DNA from: Schlesneria sp. DSM 10557
GTDB taxonomy: Bacteria; Planctomycetota; Planctomycetia; Planctomycetales; Planctomycetaceae
Direction of reading: 5' to 3'
NCBI RefSeq assembly: GCF_041860085.1
Contig: NZ_CP124747.1
Span: forward strand, 1,426,001-1,490,000
DNA: 64,000 bases
In this document: piece after piece, positions 41,429 through 49,256 of the stretch
Numbering within the stretch: the first letter of the stretch is position 1
Layout of the letters: each line of letters opens with the position of its first letter
Translations under genes and position numbers: made by a program
Notes under the pieces: model-generated
Seen by the model: the letters and a program-made list of their open reading frames with translations, nothing else
What the model was told of the DNA's origin: nothing
Databases searched by the model: none

Positions 41429-42495
41429 GGTGCGGTTCCTTCCGATTTCACCCACGAGACTTGAGTGATCAACTGGTTCAATGCGGCAAATGAGATCGCG
41501 GCATTTACGGCAAATTTCGGAGTGTTATTCGCGGGGAAAGTTGCCAGCGAAGCATCCCCCACCAGGAATACGTTGAAGTCTTTGGAGAGATTTTCATAAC
41601 CGGCCGTCGTGCGGCAGAAACACATATCCGTTGCATAGCCCGTCAGTAATACATGACGAATGCCGTTAGCGATCAGGAACTTCTTGAGGGGTTCATAGCC
41701 TTCAGTATCGTAAATGATCACGTCATCGGGGTGGACGTCGACATCCGTCGTTACCGGGATGGGTAACTGCCAGAATCCTGCATTGTTGTACTTTGGTCCC
41801 GAGTCCAGACCGGGAAACTGCTTGAAATAATCGATCACGGGTTTATCCCGTGACAGCAGCAGTTCCGGGGTCAGCGGCTCGCCCTCGTACTTGAAGCGAG
41901 CGAGCTTTTCCGTCAGTTCTTTCGCCCCTTCGGCACGATCTTCGGGAGTCGGTTTGTGAGTGAACGAGCGGTACAGCTTATGACGGATTGGATCGCGTTC
42001 ACCGGGTAGACTATAGAGAACAGCCCCAACCTTCTCTCGTAACGAATTGATGAAAGGCTTTACGATCTCTCGCGTGTGCCGTGCCGCGAGATGATTCTTT
42101 TCGATCGTGCAGAAGTCAGCGACTCCGGCAGGCTCGGGTGTGATCCAGCCCTGACCATCATCGATTCCCCAGGGATGAACCATAATAATCGCCGTTTCCG
42201 AGGCCTTCAGGTGATTAGGCATTTCGATAATGCCGCGCGCGTTGTAGGAAAATCTCCAGGCACGCACGTGCAGGTCGGCTCCGTCGTCCACCACAATCGG
42301 GGGAGCTTCAAAGTGAACTGATTCCTGGATTGGTTCGAAAAACTCGGGAAAGTCGGCGAGAAGGGGCGTCGGTTGCTCGATGCGCTTCAACTGATTGTGA
42401 TAAGTCCGTTTGGCCGACGGTGACTCCTGCGATGAGGCGGGTAAGCTGAACAACACAAAACAGGTCACGGAAATCCAGATCAGACCACGATGCAT
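41425..42495 (-). CDS. Exported isochorismatase-like hydrolase
   Basis: 356 residues from the ATG at 42495 (GAGGAG 6 nt ahead). Signal peptide MHRGLIWISVTCFVLFSLP. The isochorismatase-like cysteine hydrolase fold is shown by the C-terminal LLTGYATDMCFCRTTAGYEN with nucleophile Cys in TDMC, then VFLVGDASLATF. The family Asp of the catalytic triad usually stands in a VIDMQ-type strand; the equivalent here reads TAIIMVHPWGIDDGQGW, so that Asp appears replaced by His or moved four residues on. At 356 residues it is long for the family (~200) because of an insertion before the Cys motif. It is probably periplasmic, which is uncommon. Co-translated with the deacetylase and divergent from the ceramidase-like gene, 180 bp away. 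Confidence 0.85.
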   Translation of the reverse strand: MHRGLIWISVTCFVLFSLPASSQESPSAKRTYHNQLKRIEQPTPLLADFPEFFEPIQESVHFEAPPIVVDDGADLHVRAWRFSYNARGIIEMPNHLKASETAIIMVHPWGIDDGQGWITPEPAGVADFCTIEKNHLAARHTREIVKPFINSLREKVGAVLYSLPGERDPIRHKLYRSFTHKPTPEDRAEGAKELTEKLARFKYEGEPLTPELLLSRDKPVIDYFKQFPGLDSGPKYNNAGFWQLPIPVTTDVDVHPDDVIIYDTEGYEPLKKFLIANGIRHVLLTGYATDMCFCRTTAGYENLSKDFNVFLVGDASLATFPANNTPKFAVNAAISFAALNQLITQVSWVKSEGTAP

Positions 42496-42675
42496 CGAGA
42501 ACTCCTCATCGATAGGGCCAGGAACGTGACGTGAAAGCGTGAACGAGTGCAGCTTCACTTTCAACGCATCGACTGTCACAATTGCAATTTCAGGTTGACC
42601 ATTCAACTGTGGACCACTTCATCCACCTCCCGTAGACCACAAAACGAACACGATAAACGACGTCTGAGGGCTAAA

Positions 42676-43995
42676 ATGCGCCGTTCCTTCCCTGTCATGT
42701 GCCTGATTCTTGCTCTGCTAGCGACCGTGTCCGTAGATGCAGACGAACCAGTCTTTCGCGTTGGATTCGCTCAAAAAGACGTGACACCCCCGGTCCCCAT
42801 GCCGATGTGGGGCTATGGAGCCCGCAAGGACATGCTTTCACAAGGCACGCTTGACCCCTTGATGGCCAAGGCGATTGTCGTGGAGGCAGGAGACGACCGA
42901 GTTGCTTTGGTTGGGCTCGACATGGGACGAGCCCCGACCACTGCGATGATGAACGAAATCCGCGCCGCGATTCGTGAGCAAGCCCGGATCGAACACGTTC
43001 TGATTGTCGGATCGCATACGCATCACGGTCCGGTTCTGGAACTGACCGATCGTGAAGGATTTGGCAAAGGACGATTCGACGCCGCAGTTAGATACCTCAA
43101 GACACTCCCACAAATGCTGAGCGAGACCATCATCGAAGCGGCGACGAAACTGGAACCAGCCCGCCTGGGGGTGAATTCGATCGAAGTCCCCTATAACCGG
43201 AATCGCCAGAGCAAACGCCAGCCCCCCGCCCGCGACCCACTCCTTTCTGTCATGAAGTTTGACAGTACGAACGGTCGGACGATCGCCACCCTCGTTAACT
43301 TTGCTGCTCATCCTGTCATGACCAGCGGTGAAATTCTCAAATTTTCTGCGGACTACCCCGGCTTCATGATGAAGCACGTCGAGAAGGAGCTGAGTGCCCC
43401 TTGTCTGTTCATGCAGGGTGCTTCGGGGGATATGAGCGTCAACGCGATCAACGTAAAAGGACCGCAGGCGTTCGGCGAACTTCTGGGTGAGGAATGCGTG
43501 AAAGTGGCGAACGCGATAGAGACGACCGTGCCGGAACACCCCTCGATTCAGGGGCGTGTTGATCATTTCGAATTCGAGACCCGAATTGATCTCAATAACC
43601 CGGCTGTGCTGTTTCTCTATGGTCAGGCCTTCTTTCCCGAGTTGGTACGCAACTTCGCGGAAGAATACAAAAACGGGATGCACCCCGAGTTGAATACCAT
43701 CCTGCTCAACCGCGAAATTGCGATCGTGGGGGGCTCGGGCGAATTCTTCAGTAACCATGCCGTGCGGTTGCGCGAACGTAGTTACGTGAAGCACACGCTC
43801 TTCTTTGGATACTGCAACGGCTATATGAACTACTTTCCCACCATCGAGGCCATCTCAGAGGGTGGCTACGGAGCGGATCCCCCCGTCTCCCCGGCCCAGA
43901 TCGGAGCTGGAGAAGAAATGATGAACCGCGCCCTGATCAACATCTATTCCATGCTGGGAAAACTGGCAGAAGGGAAGCCGGAACCTTTGAAATAG
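42676..43995 (+). CDS. Neutral/alkaline ceramidase-family hydrolase
   Basis: 439 residues from the ATG at 42676 (GAGGG 6 nt ahead). Signal peptide RRSFPVMCLILALLATVSV. The family N-terminal domain is clear: VGFAQKDVTPPVPMPMWGYG, then VALVGLDMGRAPT, then IVGSHTHHGP with the zinc HxH. PYNRNRQSKRQPP and LVNFAAHPVMTSGE (second metal His) follow, then ADYPGFMMKHVEKEL and FMQGASGDMS. The usual C-terminal domain of ceramidases (about 200 residues) is missing, so the true substrate may be another N-acyl or ester compound. It is divergently paired with the isochorismatase-like/deacetylase operon. Confidence 0.9.
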   Translation: MRRSFPVMCLILALLATVSVDADEPVFRVGFAQKDVTPPVPMPMWGYGARKDMLSQGTLDPLMAKAIVVEAGDDRVALVGLDMGRAPTTAMMNEIRAAIREQARIEHVLIVGSHTHHGPVLELTDREGFGKGRFDAAVRYLKTLPQMLSETIIEAATKLEPARLGVNSIEVPYNRNRQSKRQPPARDPLLSVMKFDSTNGRTIATLVNFAAHPVMTSGEILKFSADYPGFMMKHVEKELSAPCLFMQGASGDMSVNAINVKGPQAFGELLGEECVKVANAIETTVPEHPSIQGRVDHFEFETRIDLNNPAVLFLYGQAFFPELVRNFAEEYKNGMHPELNTILLNREIAIVGGSGEFFSNHAVRLRERSYVKHTLFFGYCNGYMNYFPTIEAISEGGYGADPPVSPAQIGAGEEMMNRALINIYSMLGKLAEGKPEPLK

Positions 43996-44402
43996 AAGTT
44001 CACTGCTCTGCAGACCAAAACGCTGTAGCGCATCGGGAAATCAATCGAATGACAGCCTGCAGAATCGACTAAGGGTAATCACGCCCGAGTCTCACAACCC
44101 ACACCACGGCAGACGTGCAAAGCGGCGTCGGGACCATATTGCGACAACGCTCGTATTCTTCGTCACGGATTCAATTGTGCGTGGCGTTGTAGGACTGTTT
44201 TCGGAATGCACTGCTTGTTCGAGCCTGGATTCGGACCATGACAAGACACGTCAGTTCGGGGACATCCGCTCCGACACGACGCCTCTTGTTGCATGGCAAC
44301 CCAGACGTCCAAAGCGCCGTATGGGCCACCCCGCCGTCGGGTCCATCGGATACATGACTTGGCCACCCGACGACGATCAGTTTCTCGTGAAATTACGCGT
44401 GA
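43996..44402. other. Intergenic region without a supported gene
   Basis: 407 bp between the convergent ceramidase-like and PVC-type haem genes. Frames on both strands overlap each other here and none looks coding. A short palindrome GTTGC-ATG-GCAAC lies at 44288-44300. Nothing else was recognised. Confidence 0.5.
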
Positions 44403-47372
44403 TTACCGTTCGCTGGATTCCAGGTAAGAGAACAGATCACGAAGCTGCTGAGGCGTGAACTTCTTGTAAAGATCATCGGGCATCAGCGAAACGGGCGATT
44501 CGTTGAGTTCTTCAATCTCGCCCAGCGGTATTGTCGTTCTTTCGTTCTTCGCGTTGATCAGCGTGACACCTGCGTCATCGCGTGCCGCCGCGAGTCCGGT
44601 CAGCACACGTCCATCTTTCGTCTGGACAATGAGACTGGTGTACTCCTTCCGAATGACACTGTTGGGATCGACCAAACTGATCAGCATGAAGTCGCGATCC
44701 TTACGATTGGCCGTCGTCAGGTCAGGTCCCAGTCGCGTCCCTTCGCCATGCAATTGATGGCATGAAGCGCAGTGCGTCTTGAACAGCGCGTGTCCCGCGC
44801 TTCGCTGACCTGCGGCAGCCCTCAGATCATTGCTCAGGCGACGAACTTCGGCCAATTTTTCGCCCGGCGAACTGCCCAGTTGGCCCCAATGCTTTCTCAC
44901 GAGAGCGTCTAACTCGGGATCGTGGAAAAGGGCCACGCGCTGGAGCTGCTCGTGATTCGTCGCCGTGGCAGGGACCTCACCGTGATCCACTGCCTCGAGC
45001 CAGACCTTTGCGGACGACTTGCGCCCCAGCAGAACGTCACAGATTTGTCGCTGGAGCGGTGCCAGACTGGTTGCCTGGTGGAGACGAATCAATGCGGGGG
45101 GAATCCGTCCGTCCTCGAACCGGCCAAGAAACTTCACCACGGCAAGTCGCAGTTGTTCGTCCCCGTCGGCCGCTGCGATGTTCAGCAGTGGTACAATCTG
45201 GCCGGGATCAGCGTAAGGAGACAGGAGGTCCAGCAGCGCGATCCTGCGACTGGTTTCCGATTGCGGATTCAGGGCTTCGGCATACGCACTCACCAAAGCG
45301 TCTTTGTCACCCAGGCTGAGAGACAGATTGAGCAGAGTCAGATCCATAGGCCGCTCGTCGCGGCGGGCCGCGACGAGATGGCGTAGCTCTTGCAGACTTG
45401 GTTCGTAAGCGCCGGAAATGGAACTGATGTCGCCAGCGACTTCGCCTCGCCCCAGAAAAATGGAGCTCCAAAGAGAATCACGGCTCTGTGCAGACGGGGC
45501 GGACTTGAGAAGTTGGACAACAGCTTCCAGTCCGGCTCCCGCATCCTCGGCAGCATACCGCCGGATCAGGCGAGGCAGGAGAAACTGGCTCCCCAGCCGT
45601 GACTTCCACAAAGTTGGTCGAAGGAACCGTCGCATCACTTCGTTCCGGTCACTGACGCTGTAGCGTTCGATCGCCCACCACCACATCAAAGGAATCGCCG
45701 GGTCATCGCCATCAATGTCGCGATTGATATTGGCGTTGATCATGGGCATCCCCTGTGCGGCCGGAAAACGTGCTGCGGACGACGCGATCTGTCGCCTCAC
45801 CCGGGCATTGGGTTCCTGCTCGGCAAACTCATCCAGTTGATGAGCCATCTCTGTCGAAATGACACGGGCATCGCCGAGAAATCTTACGGTCCAACTGCGG
45901 ACAGCGGGATGCGGACTATTCAGCGTACGATGAGCCAGCTCTTCAGTGAATTCACCCATGGCGTGTAGCGTCCACAGTCCCTGCAAAGCGACTGTTTCAT
46001 CAGGGTCGTCAATCATGTTCAGCAGTTCGGACTTACCGGCACCGCGCTGAGCCAGTTCCCGTTGCGCCCAGCGGACGTACCACTGGCTTCGATGCTTGAG
46101 AAGCGCAATCAGTTCCGTAACGGATAAACGGGAGAAGTCGATGGGGGCTGCGGACCGCGTCTCCCGCGGGGCAACTCGATAAATCCGACCGTTAGATCGA
46201 TCCCATTCCGCATCAGGATCCGGATGGGCCGTCCGGGCGTCGTGCCAGTCAGAGACATAGATTGCACCGTCCGGTCCCATAGTCACATCGGTCGGAGCAA
46301 ACCAGGGATCATTCGCAACAATCAACTCACCTCCATGCGCCGTCTGGAATGTGGACCCGCGTGGTTGGATCGAGTGCCAGTAAAGGCCGTGCCCCAGCAG
46401 GTCACCTGCGATGTATGTATCGCGGAACTGCTCAGGAAATGAATCTCCCTGATAGACGATTCCTCCGACGGTGACGTGTCCCCCCTGGAAGTTTTTGTGA
46501 GGCGCGTGGTCGAAGTATCCATAGGCATGAGGATTATGCAGGGCACCATGTTTCGCGAACGACTTCACCAGATAGGCACCCTGAATCCCATGCAGCAGAA
46601 CATGCCCCCCGTAGTTCGTGCTGTATAAGAGCTCACCCGTTCGGTCAAAGTCGAGTCCCCAGCTATTGCCGCCCCCCTCGCAAAAGAGTTCAAACTCGCG
46701 CGTCTTCGGATGGTACCGCCAGACACCTTGCTGGAATTCAATGCCGCGAATGTTGGCTGTGACGGTGCTTCCCTGACATCCGTATAACCAGCCGTCCGGT
46801 CCCCACGTCAGCGAATTGGCGACACTGTGCGCGTCTTCCATCCCGAATCCCGTCAGCAAAACTTCCGGGTCGCCGTCCGGGATATCGTCCCGATTCCTGT
46901 CGGGATAAAAGAGGAGATACGGCACGTTCAGGACGAAGACGCCGCCGTGTCCAAATGCCAGGCCTGTCGCTAGATTGAGCCCGCTGACAAAATCATGACC
47001 CTGATCCATTCGGCCATCGCCGTCGGAATCAGAAAGGATCGTGATGCGATCGGCTCCTCGCGGACCGTGTGGAGGTGGTTCGGGAACCCGGTCGTAACGC
47101 GTACGGGAATACCGATCGACTTCGACGCGCTTTAATCCTTCCGGGTTGGGGTACTGAAGGTATTGGATGACCCAAAGTCGACCTCGGTCATCGAACTCGA
47201 TGCAGACCGGTTGGCGAACGAGTGGCTCCGAAGCCACAACTTGAACTTCGAAAGGGGCCGGGACCGTCATTCGCTTCACGGCTTCATCGGGACTAAGTCC
47301 CTGAGCGAAGATCATGGATGACGCAACTGAAAACCAGCTGCTGACGACCGCCACAACGAAGACTCTTGGCAT
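44403..47372 (-). CDS. PVC-type haem-binding dehydrogenase with HEAT repeats and cytochrome c
   Basis: 989 residues. Signal peptide VFVVAVVSSWFSVASSMIFAQ. The first ~370 residues are the Planctomycete membrane-bound dehydrogenase (sorbosone/GDH-like) propeller: FEVQVVASEPLVRQPVCIEF, DDRGRLWVIQYLQYPN, SDSDGDGRMDQG, NSLTWGPDGWLYGCQG, DVTMGPDGAIYVSDWHD. A HEAT-like helical part spans roughly 400-830 (ALQGLWTLHAMGEFTEELA). The C-terminal ~130 residues are cytochrome c with one CASCH motif (HALFKTHCASCHQLHGEG) and the PVC-type extension SLVDPNSVIRKEYTS, ending DLFSYLESSER. It probably oxidises a sugar or alcohol in the periplasm and passes electrons to its own haem. Stands alone on the minus strand. 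Confidence 0.92.
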   Translation of the reverse strand: MPRVFVVAVVSSWFSVASSMIFAQGLSPDEAVKRMTVPAPFEVQVVASEPLVRQPVCIEFDDRGRLWVIQYLQYPNPEGLKRVEVDRYSRTRYDRVPEPPPHGPRGADRITILSDSDGDGRMDQGHDFVSGLNLATGLAFGHGGVFVLNVPYLLFYPDRNRDDIPDGDPEVLLTGFGMEDAHSVANSLTWGPDGWLYGCQGSTVTANIRGIEFQQGVWRYHPKTREFELFCEGGGNSWGLDFDRTGELLYSTNYGGHVLLHGIQGAYLVKSFAKHGALHNPHAYGYFDHAPHKNFQGGHVTVGGIVYQGDSFPEQFRDTYIAGDLLGHGLYWHSIQPRGSTFQTAHGGELIVANDPWFAPTDVTMGPDGAIYVSDWHDARTAHPDPDAEWDRSNGRIYRVAPRETRSAAPIDFSRLSVTELIALLKHRSQWYVRWAQRELAQRGAGKSELLNMIDDPDETVALQGLWTLHAMGEFTEELAHRTLNSPHPAVRSWTVRFLGDARVISTEMAHQLDEFAEQEPNARVRRQIASSAARFPAAQGMPMINANINRDIDGDDPAIPLMWWWAIERYSVSDRNEVMRRFLRPTLWKSRLGSQFLLPRLIRRYAAEDAGAGLEAVVQLLKSAPSAQSRDSLWSSIFLGRGEVAGDISSISGAYEPSLQELRHLVAARRDERPMDLTLLNLSLSLGDKDALVSAYAEALNPQSETSRRIALLDLLSPYADPGQIVPLLNIAAADGDEQLRLAVVKFLGRFEDGRIPPALIRLHQATSLAPLQRQICDVLLGRKSSAKVWLEAVDHGEVPATATNHEQLQRVALFHDPELDALVRKHWGQLGSSPGEKLAEVRRLSNDLRAAAGQRSAGHALFKTHCASCHQLHGEGTRLGPDLTTANRKDRDFMLISLVDPNSVIRKEYTSLIVQTKDGRVLTGLAAARDDAGVTLINAKNERTTIPLGEIEELNESPVSLMPDDLYKKFTPQQLRDLFSYLESSER

Positions 47373-47611
47373 CTGCGGATCACCCTGATGTTGTACGGAT
47401 TGTCCGGGGGGCTCATCACCTGTTTACGCGTCTGTTGTTCGAACGTGCCGGAGAATCCTGGCCGTTACGAACTTCGAGCAATTGTCATGTGACGGGCCTT
47501 GGAACACCATAACCGAGTGGCAGACGACATCGCCAGTCAGCCCCCGACGCAGATCAGCCGCGTCACCCCCTCACGCTGCTGCGGGGTTCATCCCAAGGTC
47601 ACGCTGATGCT

Positions 47612-47654
47612 GATACTTCACCACTGTGATACTACCACAGTGATACTTCGCCAC
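47612..47654. repeat. Inverted and direct repeats upstream of the haem gene
   Basis: CACTGTG (47622-47628) and CACAGTG (47636-47642) form a perfect 7-bp inverted repeat with a 7-nt spacer. GATACTTCACCAC (from 47612) and GATACTTCGCCAC (from 47642) are near-identical direct repeats flanking it. The arrangement is operator-like; no regulator gene is adjacent. Confidence 0.4.
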
Positions 47655-47751
47655 GGTTGCAGCGTGAGGCTCAAAGTCGCAGGTGGCTCTGCTGAGATCC
47701 GCTTTCGTCAGAGATGATTCGGCGCCACCCACGCCCTCTGAATCACACCAG

Positions 47752-47792
47752 TAACAACAAAAAACTGCTTGATCCGACTGGACCAAGCAGTT
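47752..47792 (-). terminator. Intrinsic terminator of the DUF1571 gene
   Basis: On the minus strand AACTGCTTGGTCC, loop AGTC and GGATCAAGCAGTT make a 13-bp stem with one G-U pair (47763-47792), followed by TTTTTGTTGTT. This is the classic stem plus T-run and lies 42 bp after the DUF1571 stop. Confidence 0.9.
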
Positions 47793-47834
47793 CCCGCGAT
47801 TCCCTGTATCTGTGTCAAAATCGGCTGTCGATGG

Positions 47835-48797
47835 TTATTGCCGCTTGAAGCCGTACTCGCTGTTGTTGTGGTCGAAATCGAGAGCGACCAGATTCGAGCG
47901 GAACTTGATATTGGCGAAGCTGTAGTATTCCAGCAGAGTCGCCGAGTCATACTCATCCGGATTAGCAGGGACCTGACCGTCCAGCCAGCCATAGTTCTTC
48001 GTGTAAACGGGCAGGGACCATCCTTTATCGATATACGTGATCGATTTGCGATAGTGTTCGCACGCCTGTCGATCCCGGTATTCAATCAGATAGACGTGAC
48101 AGGGACGGCCATCGAATTCCTCATCGGGCAGCTTTTCGAACCGGGAATAGTTCTGCTTTTCGAGGTCTTCGCGATGAATTTCGACCATCATCTGAGCGAG
48201 ACTATATAGTCCCGCCTTCGTAATGGGATGTCGCGACTCGGCCATCGCCATACTCCCGTTTGGTTCCAGCGACACGGTCGGCAGGCGTGCTTTCCATCCT
48301 CCTCCATGAGCGGTAATCCGTCCGTCATTCATGCCGTCGACGTAAAGCACTTCACGCCCGACTTCGCCCGTAGACCACTTGAGGTACACGCTGAACGGCT
48401 GGTGACGAACCTTCATTTCCATTTCCTGCTCGTCAAGCAGTTCGCCGTTCACCAGTTCCTGTTTGACGAACACAGCGGTGTAATGAGGAACCTTCCCCAG
48501 AAATTCCATTCCCCGCTCAAGCAACCGAATCTTGCCACTCAGATCGTCGAGAGCAAAGTCTTCCCCCTCCCCGGAGGCAGATCCCTCCGCCCCGCCCGCT
48601 TGTCCTCGCGAGGCATATCTGGCAGCCGCAATGACATGCGTCTGTTTCTTCGTGATGCGTCGCGCAATATCGGCTCCGGCAGGGGTCGGTGAACTCTCCA
48701 GATGCAGGAAGACGATGGCGGCGAGTGCGATCATGATCGATACGCTATTCGCCGCTTGATCACGGCTAAGACATCTGAAGAGACGAATGATTTTCAT
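47835..48797 (-). CDS. DUF1571 exported protein
   Basis: 320 residues from the ATG at 48797 (GGAG about 9 nt ahead). The N-terminus has a hydrophobic signal or anchor (SIMIALAAIVFLHLES). The body matches DUF1571: FLGKVPHYTAVFVKQELVNG, EQEMEMKVRHQPFSVYLKW, GREVLYVDGMNDGRITAHGG, SLEPNGSMAMAESRHPITKA, GLYSLAQMMVEIHREDLE, CHVYLIEYRDRQACEHYRKS. The fold is probably a LolA-like sheet, and family members are found chiefly in Planctomycetes. A LolA-like sheet could bind lipid, but this is only suggested by fold. The start codon overlaps the stop of a doubtful upstream frame (ATGA), and a strong terminator follows. Confidence 0.88.
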   Translation of the reverse strand: MKIIRLFRCLSRDQAANSVSIMIALAAIVFLHLESSPTPAGADIARRITKKQTHVIAAARYASRGQAGGAEGSASGEGEDFALDDLSGKIRLLERGMEFLGKVPHYTAVFVKQELVNGELLDEQEMEMKVRHQPFSVYLKWSTGEVGREVLYVDGMNDGRITAHGGGWKARLPTVSLEPNGSMAMAESRHPITKAGLYSLAQMMVEIHREDLEKQNYSRFEKLPDEEFDGRPCHVYLIEYRDRQACEHYRKSITYIDKGWSLPVYTKNYGWLDGQVPANPDEYDSATLLEYYSFANIKFRSNLVALDFDHNNSEYGFKRQ

Positions 48798-49207
48798 TGA
48801 GCAAGACTCCAGGGACGCAAAACTTGGGGAGGTGTTTTTGCCGTGCGCGACAGCAATTCCATCCATCCCTGGAGGTTCAGTCCGTATGTTGACGGCGCAG
48901 CCAGATGGCCCTCGGGCGGCAGCGAGTTGGGTCTCATGAGGATCGGCAGTTTTTGCGACTCGAGATAATTTCTTGAGTTGAGGCTTGCGCGAACGAAATA
49001 TCCCGGGCGGTTTCCCTCAGCATCCGTATCACTACGACCCGCAAGGTCAGCGTCCGAAAATGTTCTTCCGCTGGCCTCAGCCCTGCGCAGAGAGCGCGCC
49101 AGATTGGGAACGCACCGCAACCGTCCGCCGTCCAGTGGCACCTGTCGTTTGACGACAACCGGAATGAAGGATTCCGATCGGGCTTTTTCGTAAGATGAAC
49201 CCCTCAC
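48794..49207 (-). CDS. Possible small gene coupled to DUF1571
   Basis: 137 codons on the minus strand, ending in an ATGA overlap with the DUF1571 start. Codon use looks native, but no family, signal or motif is recognised (SFIPVVVKRQVPLDGG, RSLRRAEASGRTFSDADL, YLESQKLPILMRPNSLPPEG). It starts 49 bp from the divergent CehA-like gene. If real, DUF1571 would be translated by coupling; if not, this 459-bp stretch is a plain divergent intergenic region. Confidence 0.35.
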   Translation of the reverse strand: MRGSSYEKARSESFIPVVVKRQVPLDGGRLRCVPNLARSLRRAEASGRTFSDADLAGRSDTDAEGNRPGYFVRASLNSRNYLESQKLPILMRPNSLPPEGHLAAPSTYGLNLQGWMELLSRTAKTPPQVLRPWSLAQ

Positions 49208-49256
49208 CGACGGTTGAACCTGCTCACATCCTCACCCCGAGCTTGAAGGACGCAAA

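Larger units (their letters stand above)
47373..47834. other. Intergenic region with inverted repeat and terminator
   Basis: 462 bp between the PVC-type haem gene and the DUF1571 gene (both minus strand). It contains the DUF1571 terminator (47763-47792), an inverted repeat near 47622-47642 and a direct repeat of GATACTTCRCCAC. The rest presumably holds the promoter of the haem gene. Confidence 0.5.

Noticed and set aside
42838-43794. 318-codon open frame on the minus strand
   Set aside because: It lies wholly inside the ceramidase-like gene on the other strand, has no ribosome site or family motif, and its composition is that of an antisense shadow.
44177-44458. 93-codon frame in the 44 kb gap
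   Set aside because: Overlaps an antisense frame and runs into the end of the haem dehydrogenase gene; no ribosome site or family.
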